Source of the DNA: Litoditis marina
Lineage: Eukaryota > Nematoda > Chromadorea > Rhabditida > Rhabditidae
DNA: 64,000 bases
Assembly (NCBI GenBank): GCA_964036275.1
Contig: OZ038434.1
Coordinates: forward strand, 40,013,279-40,077,278
Direction of reading: 5' to 3'
A program made the translations under genes and the position numbers. The notes under the pieces are model-generated. The model saw nothing but the letters and a program-made list of their open reading frames with translations. It had not been told where the DNA came from and searched no databases. Of this stretch, positions 23,001 through 34,917 are shown piece after piece (positions within the stretch are counted from its first letter, which is position 1; each line of letters begins with the position of its first letter).

Positions 23001-26000
23001 GAGTACCCTTGTTTTTGTAGTTTCCTCTCGGTGCATATTTAGGACGCATTCAAAACTTTTTAGGTTTTCGCTAACTAAAGTACAACTCAAATTTAGTCAG
23101 GCTACATTGACAAGAAAACATTCACGTTTCGGTCAATAATTGACTTCAATGAATATTGTTTATTGATCTCATCTCATTTACAACAATTTCATTCTAGTTA
23201 GCTTCAATTCAGTTAACCTATTTCTGTTTATGTGAGTGCTCCCTAATCTCCCAAGTAAGGGCTCAGATTTGCTGACTGAATTGTGTCCCGAGTGCCATAA
23301 TTGCCCAGCCAATTGGCAAGACAACAATTAAAAGTGTTATGCAAAAGGTGTGCGCACCAGGTGCCCAAAGCTGCTACATGAGAATGTCTCGATGACCTCA
23401 GAAACAATACTCCCAGACATCTGTTACCATGGCCGAGTGGAAGTGCGCCAGATTAGGATGCAATCTGAGAAGGGTTCAATCCCCGCAGGGCATCGAATAT
23501 TTTTCGAAAACCGTAAGCGTTCAAAGTCACACTAGGCAAAAGTCACTTGAACGAAACCGCCAAAGTTTTGAGAGGTTTGTTTAAGTTCTTCAACCATTCT
23601 CAATCAAACTGCGATGACCAAACTACAAGATCGATGTGTATAAAAAAAATTATGACCTGTCATGTTGCTATATGACTATTTGATTGTGTTGCTCAAGTTC
23701 TGGTAGTTAGGTAACATTGCGCAAGCGCACGGTACGCAAATCCTCGTTTCGGCTGGTTTGGAGTACTATTGTGCGGTGGTCAAAAGACACCGCTAATGCG
23801 TACCGACAACAAAATACGCAACCGGGGCAAGCCGTGAATCAAGTGAATGGTGGGGATTTGAGATGGCCAACACAAAACTTCACTCAAATTTGAGTTTATC
23901 GAATTTTCAAGGTACTAAATAAACTGAAGATTAGGGTTGTGTTCTCATTGTCTTTCATATATATACTGTACCAAGCTCGAATTTGGGTTGGCAGAAAGAT
24001 TAGTGGAGGGTCGTAACATTGAAGGATTCAAATTTTCTCTCCGACGTCTAACTTACTGTAGCATCATGTGTTGCCAACCTGTCTTTTTGCATACGAATAG
24101 CAGTGATTGAATAACAATGGGCCCGAAATAGGTGGAGGTCGTAAAGTAACCGAGCGAGATGGGAACACAATACAAACTACCGTAACCCGTAAAAGGGTCA
24201 ACTCTCGACTGATAGTGGTTTATGAGGGGTCACTGGATAGTTCGTAAAACACTGACAGTTGAAGTGAGGAGAAATTGTAAGTTCTCCTCTCGCTTTAACC
24301 ATCTGAATAAAGTGACAAAAATACGACGATCTCAGTTGAATTTAAATTTATTGTAGAGAATGGAAGTTGGTTTTGAACGTCACTATCTGCTCATAATATG
24401 TCTTTCGAACTGAAACAACAGAATACTTAGGTTTTTTCGTTTCGCCTTGTACAAGAGACCACCCATTTTACACGTGAGCAATTGAAAGGACTTTTCAAGA
24501 AACAGACTCAATTTCGGTTCAGAGAACATATTTCAACATTATTAGCTCGTGTGAATGACCCGAAAACGTACGCTTGGCCATTTTCACTTGTGGTAAGTTA
24601 TCCGAGTTATCCCATCACGCGTCACCTCTTGACATGGTTACAATAAGAGTTAATCCTTGATGATCCTCAACTAAGATAGAGAGAATGGAACCAGAGAAAG
24701 AGAGGGCCAGAGAAAGAGACAATTGATAGAGAAAGTACATGAGACTGAGAGGACACAGAGAAAGAGACAGACAGATGGAGAAAGTGAGCAGATTGGCAGT
24801 CAGGATTCACACCAGCTAGACAGTCGTATAGAGAGTATGTAACAACTAGAGACGCAGAGACAGGTGTGAAAACGGTTGGAGTGCGAAACAATACTTAGGT
24901 CAACAGAGTAGTCAGAAGGAGTTGGTGATGGTCATTCCATTACTGAGTTGACTACTACAGTATAAAACTGAAATTTTTTATCAGTTTCTGATATTTAAGA
25001 ACAATTAGTTGCTCAGTTTCACACCAACATATCAGAATGAACCCACCTGTCTGGTGTCTAAAGCTGGTTTACTTTGAAACAGAAAAAATCACTGTACTTT
25101 TGTGTTTTTCTTTGTTTTGAGCGCAGAAAAATATAGATAACTACTACATCTCGTGATAATTCCATTTGAATGATGCAGAATGAAGAAGCACCGTACCTGT
25201 GTGGGTTCGCATTCGCACGTGGGTTTCATCCAAACACCGCGGAATGAAAACCACCGTACCTGTGTGGGGAGTAATACTGGTTTCATTCCAACACAGCAGA
25301 AAAACAAGCCACCGTACCTGTGTGCGTCCTCATGTGTATCTTCATGTTCTCACTGCGGGCGAACTCCTTGTTGCATTTCTCGCATTGGAAGGGGCGCTCG
25401 CCGGTGTGCACGCGCACGTGATTTACGAGTTTGTACTTGGCCTGAAAAGAATCAGAGGTTATACGAGAGGTGATCAAATCTTGATTGTAGTTTGATCACG
25501 ATGTGCGGTAAGTTTCAGAAACTTCGACCTGAAGTTGGGGATATGAATCTACAAACACAACGGGATATGGCAACACCGTATGACTTCATGGCCTTCTTAA
25601 AACCCTATTGACTGCGCACATCATATATTTTTTAACCACAACATCCAATAAAAATGCTATTAACAATGTACAAACCAATTATTATGTCATTATATTTTTT
25701 GGTAGCGTGTCTGACCACTCTCCAATATCAATGTTTGCTGCAACTTTGTTACAATAGCGCCGTTCAGGGATTTCGCGGATATGTTATGGATTGTCGATTG
25801 CTTTCATTGAATTCGGGATTGATAACAGGGTGCGTGGGAAGAAGAGAGATAGAGAGGGAGAGAGAAAAAAAAGAGAGAGAAATATAGTTCCCAACCTCTT
25901 CACACTAAAGAGAGAACTGAATATAGATGACAGAAATCAAGAGAACTTCTCAAAAACGCAATATAACAGGCATATCAAAACTGTTAAGGACCATTATGAA

Positions 26001-27545
26001 AGTTTATATGCTTTTTTTACCTAATCTTCGATATTTCTACAGCGGTATGATGTAAGTTTTTCCAATGTTTTTTATGAGCGTCTGCCACAATGGTAACAAA
26101 CAAATAATAAATGAACCGAAAGTGCACCTTGAATGCCTTTCCCTGCCGGGAGCAGTCCTTCCACTTACAACAGTGGGTACTGCTGTCATTCACCCCGATG
26201 TGGTGCTGCGTGAGGTGCGAGGAGATGTCCAACTTGTTGTGGAAGTACAGTCCACACATTTTGCCGTCCTGCAGGGCAAAATTCATTTTTGTAAAACAAT
26301 GTTTCAAGTATGCAATATTAAACTTATATAGTTCGTTATTTTTATCGAAATTGTTGTGGTATTGCATACCACACATCTTCCCTCCCTGCAATGAACAATA
26401 GATGTTGTTGGACTAATTTGAAACAGAAAGTTTTATTTGAGAATTCGTTGTTTTCCGGGTTTCGCTAAATTACTTTGAAGTTGCAAAACTGTTTTAGCCC
26501 TGATGAAATATGTACCTCATTGATCCATTCGCACTGCACTGTTTCCGTGGATTTTTGCGGAAACGCAAAGGGGAAGGGAGGGGGCCTGGAACTAGTGAAA
26601 TTATCTAACGACCATGTTACCATGTATTGTTAATATTATATTATTATTAGATACAATGACCATTGTTATCAGTACTTTCGGAATAACGACTAATTTAGTG
26701 AATGTAAAAGTTCCTCTCATTCTTTCAAAATCAGTAAGTTTCAGGAAATATAACACATGAAACATTGAGTATCAGATTTCGTAAAAACCTAGCGGAAACT
26801 AAACACTTCGTATACTTAAGTTCATTCAAAACTAAGCAACTCACAGTTTTCATTTAATTAGAATATTTTATACAAATTGTAAAATGGCAAAACTGACCTC
26901 TGGTAGGCGGCGGCAAAATAGTCTGTCTGTGGTTGGTGGGGGAAGAACCTTGGGTTGAACCCGTTGGGACCATCCAGGTAGAACTCCGGAGGTAGTTGGC
27001 TGGTAGGGTACGGCTGCATAGGATCTAAAGCAGAAAATGTCTTAGTGACATTGTCTAAGTTTAGTTTGATACATCAGGATTCGCACAGGAAACACACTAA
27101 TGTTTCTAAACTGCGCTTAAAGGCATAGCGATCAAACTACAAAAATAGGTGGGATCATTGCGTCATGTGCCTAATGAAAATTTAAAAGAAAAGTATTTAC
27201 CACTAATCAATACTTTTCATTCTACTGGTTTCACAAAATGAGATTACGATAAAGAACACTGTGCCACATTTGAGATAAAACCACTGATAATTGAAAGCAG
27301 AGGAGGGTAGGCTAAAACTCAAATGTGTTTGCGTGAACATTCGTGTTCTAATAAAAACTAATTGGCAGGTAGTTAGGCTAGTTTGTCGATTCCAACCAAT
27401 GCGACACAATTATTGAAACTTGAAAGTACAACACGAATATAACAAAATAAAGAAACCCACCTCTGAAGATCATGCTCTGCTGTGGGTAGCACTCGCCGGG
27501 AGCCGGGTCTCTATGGGGCAACGGAGCACAATAGTTGCTGAACAT
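20041..27545 (-). CDS. ref-2: ZIC-family five-zinc-finger transcription factor (REF-2 orthologue)
   Basis: Nine exons (27545-27461, 27024-26898, 26585-26516, 26268-26128, 25441-25318, 22014-21902, 21489-21433, 20566-20453, 20172-20041) join in phase to 320 residues, close to C. elegans REF-2. A Pro/Tyr-rich N-terminus is followed by five C2H2 fingers. Finger 1 (CEW...C...HLTQHH, from residue 89) has the long Cys spacing typical of ZIC and is split by intron 3. Finger 2 has CCKWKDC and [11 protein letters not shown]. Then come [39 protein letters not shown] and a final [14 protein letters not shown], split by intron 7. The [13 protein letters not shown] and THPSSLRKH signatures are diagnostic of ZIC/GLI, and the linker lengths of ZIC. 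The C-terminal tail is Pro/His-rich. In C. elegans the protein is nuclear and acts in ventral epidermal (Pn.p) and neuronal fate. Intron 5 is 3.3 kb. Confidence 0.95.
20342..20378 (-). repeat. Intronic copy of the ref-2 exon 8 donor boundary
   Basis: About 37 bp closely match 20446-20483, the end of exon 8 with its donor. Shared features include CCATCTTGGG and TGAGTTT/TGAGTTG at the same spacing around the AACC-type donor complement. A TTGTAGTTTGATC-type hairpin fragment (about 20388-20430) lies between copy and original. Confidence 0.75.
20600..20645. mobile_element. Short TTGTAGTTTGATC hairpin
   Basis: GTTGTAGTTTGAAATCGATG then GATCAAACTACAAGCACC form an inverted repeat just upstream of ref-2 exon 8, in intron 7. 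It is one of many members in this window. Confidence 0.7.
21050..21100 (+). repeat. GA microsatellite
   Basis: A near-pure (GA)n run in ref-2 intron 7. Similar runs occur at 4100-4140, 5445-5495, 25840-25890 and 33720-33780. Confidence 0.9.
23423..23498 (+). pseudogene. tRNA-like sequence (Leu-type) in ref-2 intron 5
   Basis: The A-box-like TGGCCGAGTGG is typical of leucine tRNAs. It is followed by a 6-bp stem CAGATT/AATCTG enclosing AGGATGC, and the B-box-like GGGTTCAATCCC. The position before the anticodon is not U, the variable arm is missing, and the first and last 7 nt do not pair. This is a decayed tRNA copy or a tRNA-derived repeat rather than a working gene. Confidence 0.45.
25187..25322 (-). 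repeat. Threefold copy of the ref-2 exon 5 donor boundary
   Basis: ACCGTACCTGTGTG occurs at about 25190, 25254 and 25311, each preceded by a purine-rich AAR stretch and separated by a GGTTTCATYCMAACAC spacer. The 25311 copy is the real exon 5 end (CACACAG/GTACGGTG on the - strand). The other two lie inside intron 5, about 60 and 120 bp downstream. Confidence 0.8.
25481..25560. mobile_element. Hairpin element beside ref-2 exon 5
   Basis: ATTGTAGTTTGATCACG at the left and AATCTACAAACACAACGG at the right form imperfect inverted ends. It lies about 40 bp upstream of the exon 5 acceptor on the - strand. Confidence 0.55.
26340..26391 (-). repeat. In-frame duplicate of the ref-2 exon 4 start
   Basis: On the - strand a TTGTTCATTGCAG acceptor-like site is followed by GGGAAGATGTGTGG and a diverged copy of the beginning of exon 4 ([12 protein letters not shown] versus [12 protein letters not shown]). 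The frame stays open from this copy through the intervening 70 nt into the real exon 4 at 26268, so an extended exon 26389-26128 would be translatable. Confidence 0.7.
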
Positions 27546-27559
27546 GTTACAGTAACCAA

Positions 27560-27840
27560 GAGGTAGAGTTACAGTAACCAAGTAGTTGAGAGTATACGGT
27601 AATTTGACTCCCCACCGCTCGTATGGGTATTAAGTCACAGTGGGCAGCGCCGCTTGACACCAGAAGCTGGCCCCGCCCCCTCAGCCTGAGACGGTGAAAG
27701 GGGGCGTGGCGGCGGTCGCTGATTGGTCGAGAGCCGGCTGGTGGCGGAGCTGTCAGGGGAACCCCCAAGGCGAAAACTCCGCGGGGTGGGGGTGATGACA
27801 GCTATTTAAAGTACTCTCTTGGAGACAGCCGGAGCAGAGC
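27560..27840 (-). promoter_or_regulatory. ref-2 promoter, GC-rich with TATA and GC boxes
   Basis: A sharply GC-rich island stands out from AT-rich flanks. It contains GGGGGCGTGGC (KLF/SP1-like), GCCCCGCCCCC, GATTGGTC (inverted CCAAT) and TATTTAAA at 27802-27809, which reads TTTAAATA toward ref-2. The ATG at 27545 lies about 260 nt downstream of that TATA. The element is bidirectional in appearance. Factor binding is inferred from motif only. Confidence 0.55.
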
Positions 27841-27845
27841 GGTGC

Positions 27846-29924
27846 TTCGCTTCGCCATTCATTTACTCAGTTATTTGGTGGAATAGTAGAAGTTTGAGTC
27901 TTTCTAGAGTTCTATTACTGTCTTTTAGTACTTATTACAGAATCCTAAATGACAGCTCAATTCTCAACGAGAAACTCAAGGAGATCAAAACTATAATGTA
28001 TTTTGACGTTTCACGTGACTATTCCGTTTATTGGTTGTTTCTATCAAAACAGAAGTATACGTACGTTGATTTCTCGTTTTAGAATACTTTCGACTCACAT
28101 AAACGAGCTCATATTCAACTTTATCACAGCTATGACTTAACTATGTTTCTATTTTGCCTACGTTATCACTGCAAATTTCCTTTCTGCCCACCGCAACATG
28201 ATTAACTGTGGTCGACTACCGTAGTACTATGTGATTGAGCTGTTGAAAGTGTTGCCAACTCACGGCCAAAATAGTCCAACGAGTTGCGCCGAGGCGGGAA
28301 ACGGATAGTAGTAATTCATCACCAATTCTCACAAGTTGACCGGTTTCTGAATAACACAAGTTGTTATCGAAATAGTTCTAAACATCTCCACTGAAACGTC
28401 TGTTCTGGCTAAAATGTTTCACGAGTTCTAAGAACATAGAAAACGGTCTTTTTGACGTGGCGGAACTCAATTGGCTAGATTTATAATGTTACTATTTTTG
28501 TATGCAAGCAACATGATAGCAATCTTCGCGACAGCTAACTTAGTTGAGATTCAGAATCTAAGACGTTGTTATATATAAACCGTGCAAATACGTATCGCTC
28601 AGTTTTGCGCGACATTTCTTGTGGTACGAAGCTTAACGTTTATGCACCGGAAAAATGGATGAAAGGAAATAGGTGTCGCTGAGAAAGAGAATACGGTATC
28701 AGCTGTATGTGTGAGAATGATAAGAGAAGGGGTGTTGATAGAGCCAGCCGATTCATCTGGCAATATCACACTGAACGGGATATCACGTACATCAATCCGA
28801 TAAATCACACCTACCCGTTAATTAGGGGGACCCGCGCCGGTATTATATCTATATGCAATTTTGGAGAAACAATAATGTCTAGGTTCAAACTCAATACAGT
28901 GTATGTTGCCTGTTTCTGCTGTTTTTGTAGTTTTATCTTGTCATTTTCTAGTCGTAATACGAGAATTGTGTCGTGTATGCTGGTGAAACTACAACTCTAT
29001 TATCTGTTAGGACCTGCGTCGGTTTGCTATATCTGTATACATAATATGCAAAACTGGAGAAACAATAATGCTACGTTGAATTTCGATGAAAATTGTATAG
29101 AAAGAGAGTGGGAACGTTCACTAATTTGAAACTTTGTAAACAGAGACTTGTGCTTCTAACTGTAGCATCCATTAAAAACAGTTAATAATCAAAGTTGTGT
29201 GCGCTACTATAACAACATGGTCATACCGTCTCTTTGACGACAAGTGCTCTTGCTTGTCACTTATTTTGTCACGCACTTCATGAAGAAAATGAATGCACTA
29301 AAACTTCAACGCCAAAATTTGAAGTATCTAGAGTTACCTCATACTGATCGCTTCTCGAATCTCACTCTATTTACTAGGCAAATTTCATTGGCATGCTGCT
29401 TCTCATCTCTCGTATGTGCTCGGTTCTACCGGTAATCTGGCCCCTTTTTATTGACGTTCATGAACTAAAACGCTTCTCATGGCAGGGACAGTTAGAGAAA
29501 CAATTGAACTTTTGAGCTTCTTTACTTTTCCGTTTTTCTCTACGATAGTGTCCCATCAAGGTTACCGCAATCCACTGTATAAATAGTTAGACAGGTGGCG
29601 CGTGCGATGTGCTTTTGCGGGAGAAAATCCATCAATCACTCGATTACGCACAATCACTGACACCTCGCCTTTAAGGGGAGATTCACACTTTTGTAGTTGG
29701 CTACAAATATTGATTCTTTGGATCGATCCCTCGGAGAAATCTATATGCATACTACGTGTACGTTTCGGTAGCCAGCGCTTCTGCGTATTATGGAGTTTGC
29801 GATTGGAATTGAACCCCCACCTTGAATAGTTGAAAACTATTTTACTCTTCCTGACAACAAAAAGTTCTATCTCTATGTATACTTGTATTTCTACTTGTAA
29901 TCAACCAAACACACATTTTCGAAT
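27846..29924. other. Intergenic DNA upstream of ref-2
   Basis: No supported gene. A block of about 60 bp near 28835-28890 (CTATATGCAATTTTGGAGAA) recurs at about 29015-29080, making a diverged direct duplication that also explains the long + frame at 28707-29129. The frames at 29244-29435 and 29602-29829 lack splice context. Confidence 0.45.
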
Positions 29925-30194
29925 ATGTCTTCATGCGTCAGGCACCGTATACCGGGCGGATTCTACACTTCTATAAGGTTTTATTCAATGTGGTTGTACC
30001 TGTGTTTAACCAATCTCATAATGTTTTCAAATGTCCTCATTTCCAGCTGCCACGTACGGTGTCCCGGGGCGCGTGACGCAATTCCCGAGGATTCAGGAAT
30101 CAATTACAGAGGTGTCGAGTGTTGCCAATCGACAACGATATTGCACCGATCAGGACAAATGAACGAAAAAAGAGCAATTGGGATATTTTACTAG
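29925..30194 (+). CDS. Candidate two-exon small Cys-rich protein
   Basis: Exon 29925-29977 and exon 30047-30194 join in phase through a 69-nt intron (a typical nematode size) with GT donor and CATTTCCAG acceptor. The 66-residue product has Cys at C4, CHVRC and a later ECC pair (GVECCQST), reminiscent of three-finger/Ly6-type spacing but too short for a full domain. There is no signal peptide in this model, so a further upstream exon may be missing. Both exons are also open as one unspliced frame of 89 codons. Confidence 0.3.
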   Translation: MSSCVRHRIPGGFYTSIRFYSMWLYLCLTNLIMFSNVLISSCHVRCPGARDAIPEDSGINYRGVECCQSTTILHRSGQMNEKRAIGIFY

Positions 30195-33100
30195 TTGTCG
30201 AATGTCAAGTCACGTGTCGCGTGAGAACGTTTACGTTTTCACGCGACTACTCGACGTATGAACGACAAAAATGAATCGGAGTATCATACTTGTTTTCGAA
30301 TGATTAGAAACGTGATAAGTGTTAGAGTACACGTGGTACGTCGATTTTGATATGTGACCAAAAATAGGCAATCGTGATATTCAGTGACGTTTAACGTATA
30401 CTCTTTCACATATCACGGTCCTGAACATTGTACAAATATAAAATACATGGACTTGTTAGGACACGTGACGTGTCACGTTAAAAATTAGACATCTTATGTG
30501 ACTTTGGTAACTAGTATACCGATTTTTTTTCAAAAATCCACATTTAAAATAGACCGTTTTACTAGAAGTAAGTCATATATTGTGTTTTTCTTGTTTTCAC
30601 ATTTTTCATGTCTCTGTCTCATTTACCATTCACGCCTGGCGAATAACACGTTTCCATACAATCTTGAATAGTATTTGCTCAGTATTTGCTCTAAGTACAC
30701 ATAATCTAATTCTCACCTTCTGTCACTTATTCATTATCAATATTGTGTTTGTCACCATAATCTGTTCTAGCACAATACAGGTACTTCTATTCTTTTGTGA
30801 CTGAGGGTGACGAATTCCCATCATAATGTGCCGCTGGCAAGTCGCCAGCTGAGCACCAATTCAGCCTATGACAATTGAGTACGGTAGATAAGCCCACGAG
30901 GAAAACTATAGTGATTCTCGGCTAAAGCTGATATACAGAATAGTAGCAAATGCACTGAAGTCATAGGTTAAGTCAAGAAAATGTTTCATTAAAAAGTTGC
31001 TCTACAAAGGTTGGGTTCTCCGATTTGTAGAACAAGTTTTCATTGCAAGATTTCTAGTTTAAAGATTATATTTTTTTCCGTGTCGCTCTTTGTTTCGCAA
31101 AAACATTATATTGTAGCATCCAATGCAACGTACTGCACAGTGCTCCTACGAACAAAAACTAAAAAAATCACGTATGAATAAGACCTGATAAACATATCCG
31201 AGTTTAAAAAACATGCAACGATGCGTGTACGTTCACAGGGTTTTTTTTCCGTGGCACTCAACAATACTTAACGTTCCACGGTACTTCAGTATAACAAGGC
31301 GGCCTGGTAATCCATCCAACCATGAACACCTCGTGAGCTGCTCATGAACCTCTAGTGTTGTGACAACCATTCCACCGTTCATTTACTGTTACGTTGCACG
31401 TCACAATATGTCACGTTTGGCGTGAAGTTCAACATTTCCAGGTTACTGTAGCCCTTGTAACTGCTCTCCGAAGTGTCTGCCCCAGGTGCCATCACTCCCT
31501 TTGGCCCCTGTACCGTCTTGTTTCTCACCCTACCGTAATCTCCCGGGGATATTCTCCGGGTGGAGACTATACCCTTTCCTTTCGCCGCTTCTCTCACTTC
31601 GGCTGCCCCACGGACATAACAGACACTTGTTTTGATGTTTCTCTACTCTACCATTGGGTTACGGTATTTGTCGGTTATCGAGAGAAAATACATGAGAGAA
31701 GAAAATACTCCCATCCATTGGGGGCTCAGTTTATTTGTTTATTTCGGATATCTTTGAGGTTATTCTGATTCTGTATGAATTTGAGAGAATTTATATTTCT
31801 ATCAGAAGACCTATGACAGATGAAGTTCCATGTAGTAGTCAAAAGGGACATACCTACATTCAGCGTGAAATAAGAAAAGGAATAAAATTCCGATTAGGGT
31901 TCAAAGATGTTACAGATTGGAAATCCTGGTGCTGAAAGGTTTCGGTTTTCTCAATTTTGTGGATCTAGCTGAAGAATATATTTTCACTCAGTTTCAACTC
32001 TGCCTTAGTTTTTCAGTTTCTTTCTCAGTTTTTTTTCATTTCTCCGCTTCTCTACCATCCGCTTTGTTGTTGCGCTCTCTCTCAATCTCTGCCTTTCTAT
32101 AGTTTCTCTGCATCTCTATCACCCTCTCTGTTGTACCTCCTCTCTCGTCGATGACGCAATCGTTCTTTCAATTTCTCCTCAAGTCAACCAGTTGTCTTCC
32201 TATCCTAATTACCTACCAGTTAACTGAGGCTCAATTATGCAACTACCGATTAGGATGTTGCAACGATTATCACGCTCTAGCGCTCAGGTTACCGTACTCG
32301 AGTTTCTGCTGTGTACAAGTATATATCATCAGATATCTCGCAAGATGATTCCACGAGTTAGCTCGTAAGTACAGTGTTTGAATTATCATAGTGGATCATT
32401 GGTCCAGCTGAGGTTTCAACTCGATAGACGCCCAATTCTACCAAAGTTGAACGAAAAAGAACGAGATTTTGAGAAGAACGAACCGTATAAATGTTGAGAT
32501 CATTCTTAGTTCACTAGTGTGATTTGCGGAGAAAAGCCTCCTGAACTAGCTCGCAAGTTTTCGAGATATCGTTTTCTATGAGCTCTCGCGGTTTTCGAGA
32601 AGATTACCACACGGCTTGGGGAACTGGACCCAGATGCTTCAGGCCACAGTGTATGTTTAGGTTGGAGATGGTGTTGAGGATTGCAGTGAATGAAGATAAA
32701 CAGTGCACGAAACGTGAATTACGATTAATAACTCGAGAACAAATTGTTGCACTTTGTTCTCAATATATTTGCTTGTTGATCTAGGATCTAGCTCACCCTT
32801 CCGAATCGCTTCGTAGAAGCGGTAGTTTGAAATAACATCAAGTCTCAAGTGACAACATTCAAAGTAATTCCATCACTCAACTTATGCTGAGTGAAGTTGT
32901 CTCTAAAAGTTTCACTTACTAAGGTATGCATATGAAAACCTATTCATTTGAAAGAAATGTAAATGGTCTCTGTTTCATGTTCTATAAAAAAGTGTAAATT
33001 TCCAATGCATTGTTCTCGAACCGAAAAAGAACGTTCCAGTTACAATTTGTAAACGGCAAGGTCTAATAAGAACAACATGAGATGAGACCGAGGTGTGACT

Positions 33101-34917
33101 ATATATGGATGTGGTGACCTCTTTTCGTATTCTAATCTGTACAATGGTCCTATTCTCAGCGGGTCATCATAAATCAGCAACAATTGGCCGAATCGCGCCC
33201 CACGATCTACGGAATCAGGGATGATCCAATCAGAGTTGTAGTTTGATCTTGAAACCGCCCTAGTCTCCCAGTTTCGATAGAATAACAATAGAATCAAACT
33301 ACAAACACATCGGCCTAGGGCCAGCCACATAGAAGCTGCTTGCTGGCCAAAAGCTTGCTTCGACCATTGATTGCGCTCACGATCTTCAGGAAATGACCGA
33401 ATAATCAGTGTAGTTTGATGTTGAAAACAGGATCAAACTACAGATACAGTGGGCCAACACAAAACTCACCGTATGCTTGCTTTGGAGAGAAAGAATTTCC
33501 CGTTCAAATCTCGTAATTTTATGTGACTCCATTCTCTCTGGCCCTGTCTTTCTCTCTACTTCCCTTTCTCTCTCACTACTTCTCACTCAATGTATTACTC
33601 CAAAAACATAGTACTGTCATAATCGCTCCATATCCTTGTCCTCTCCTAAATCTCTGCCTAATTTGGTAGGATCTATCAGCATTGTGTACTGTAGGTATCT
33701 ACAGATGGTCGAGAAGGGCTAGAGAGATGGAGAGAGAAAGAGAGGATAATAGAGTCAGAGAGAGAGAGGGAGAGAACAACAAGAGTCTCATTTGTTTTTC
33801 CTTGTCCTCTCCTAAATCTCTCCTAATATGGTACCAGCCAGCCGGCCATTAGCTGCTAATGGGAGTCTTTTCCAATGCCGCCCTCCATTGTCAACGGCGC
33901 CTTCGAAGCAATACGAACATTTAACACCTTTTCAGAGAGTCAATACATGGGAAACAGTAGGTAATAGGGTAGAGTATAGGCAAGTATAGAATATAGGGTG
34001 GAACTTGTAAAAAAAATTCGTAGAAAGCATACATTTTTAGAGTTCACGCGCCCCAAATGCAAAATCGGTAACCACTTATTACAGAAAAATGTGAAACGTC
34101 TTGGAAGCAATACAAACCTTTAGCACCTTTTCTAATAGTCAGTACATGGGAAACAATAGATGTCAGAATTAAATAGGGAACAATAATCAGTAGAATATTT
34201 TTGGTTTTGTGCGTGGCACTGAAACTACGTCTTGGAAGCATAACGAACTTGGGAGCATTAGCACCTTTTCATGGAGACAACATTTATGAAAACCAATAGC
34301 TAATAGGGTAAAATGACCATAAGAATCCAGAGGAAACGACCAGTTCTTCTCCGTAGGATAACACTACTGGATCAAATTGTTTGTAGTTGGATCCCACTGC
34401 GTATCACTGGAACTGCAACTTGGAACAATACGCTTATTTAGCGGCTCCTATGAACACAGCGGAGCCGATGGAGTGAATGCATAGGTTCAGCCCTGAACCC
34501 TAAGCCAAATCATGACGGAATAAACACTGGGTTTTTTTATGTTAAAAACCGCCACACGATATTCCGACAGAGTTTCGAACGGTTTTGTAAACCACTAGGT
34601 AACCGTACGTGTTTCCTCCATAAAAAGTGTGAGATGTGATTGTAATTTTTATTTAGGATGTTTATGAAACAGTTTAACTGGTTAAAAACACCAAAAAGTA
34701 TATGGAAATTATGAACAAGAAAGCGAAGCAGCAAATAACATGATCAAAGTTATCTTACTGATGTTTTATGCTGTTTTCTGAATAGGTCACAGTTTCCTCG
34801 TTCGGGCAAAATCCTGCACAAAAAGTAATCAACTTTATTCTCTAACAGTTTTCTATCTCGAACACACGTTGATATTGGTAGATGAAACTTTGATAGGCAG
34901 GGTCTGCGGTCAGTTTT
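30195..34917. other. Intergenic repeat-rich DNA
   Basis: No supported gene. A near-perfect 14-bp-arm palindrome lies at 30216-30247. CACGTG-type E-boxes cluster at 30210-30470. Hairpin elements of the TTGTAGTTTGATC family lie at 33235-33308 and 33410-33442, and a GA microsatellite at 33720-33780. An AGCACCTTTTC repeat recurs about every 90-150 bp between 33920 and 34270. Confidence 0.45.
33235..33308. mobile_element. TTGTAGTTTGATC hairpin element
   Basis: GTTGTAGTTTGATC at the left and AATCAAACTACAAACACA at the right enclose about 45 bp. A second, shorter member (TGTAGTTTGATG...GGATCAAACTACAG) follows at 33410-33442. Confidence 0.85.

Noticed and set aside
28707..29129. 140-codon + strand ORF
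   Set aside because: Explained by a diverged 60-bp direct duplication in AT-rich DNA; no domain, acceptor or codon pattern typical of the confirmed exons.
29602..29829. Possible tRNA (B-box-like GGTTCAATTCC on the - strand near 29805-29818)
   Set aside because: No A-box at the right distance and no cloverleaf stems.
31379..31768. GC-richer segment with ORFs on both strands
   Set aside because: No splice signals or domain on either strand; probably a repeat or regulatory segment.
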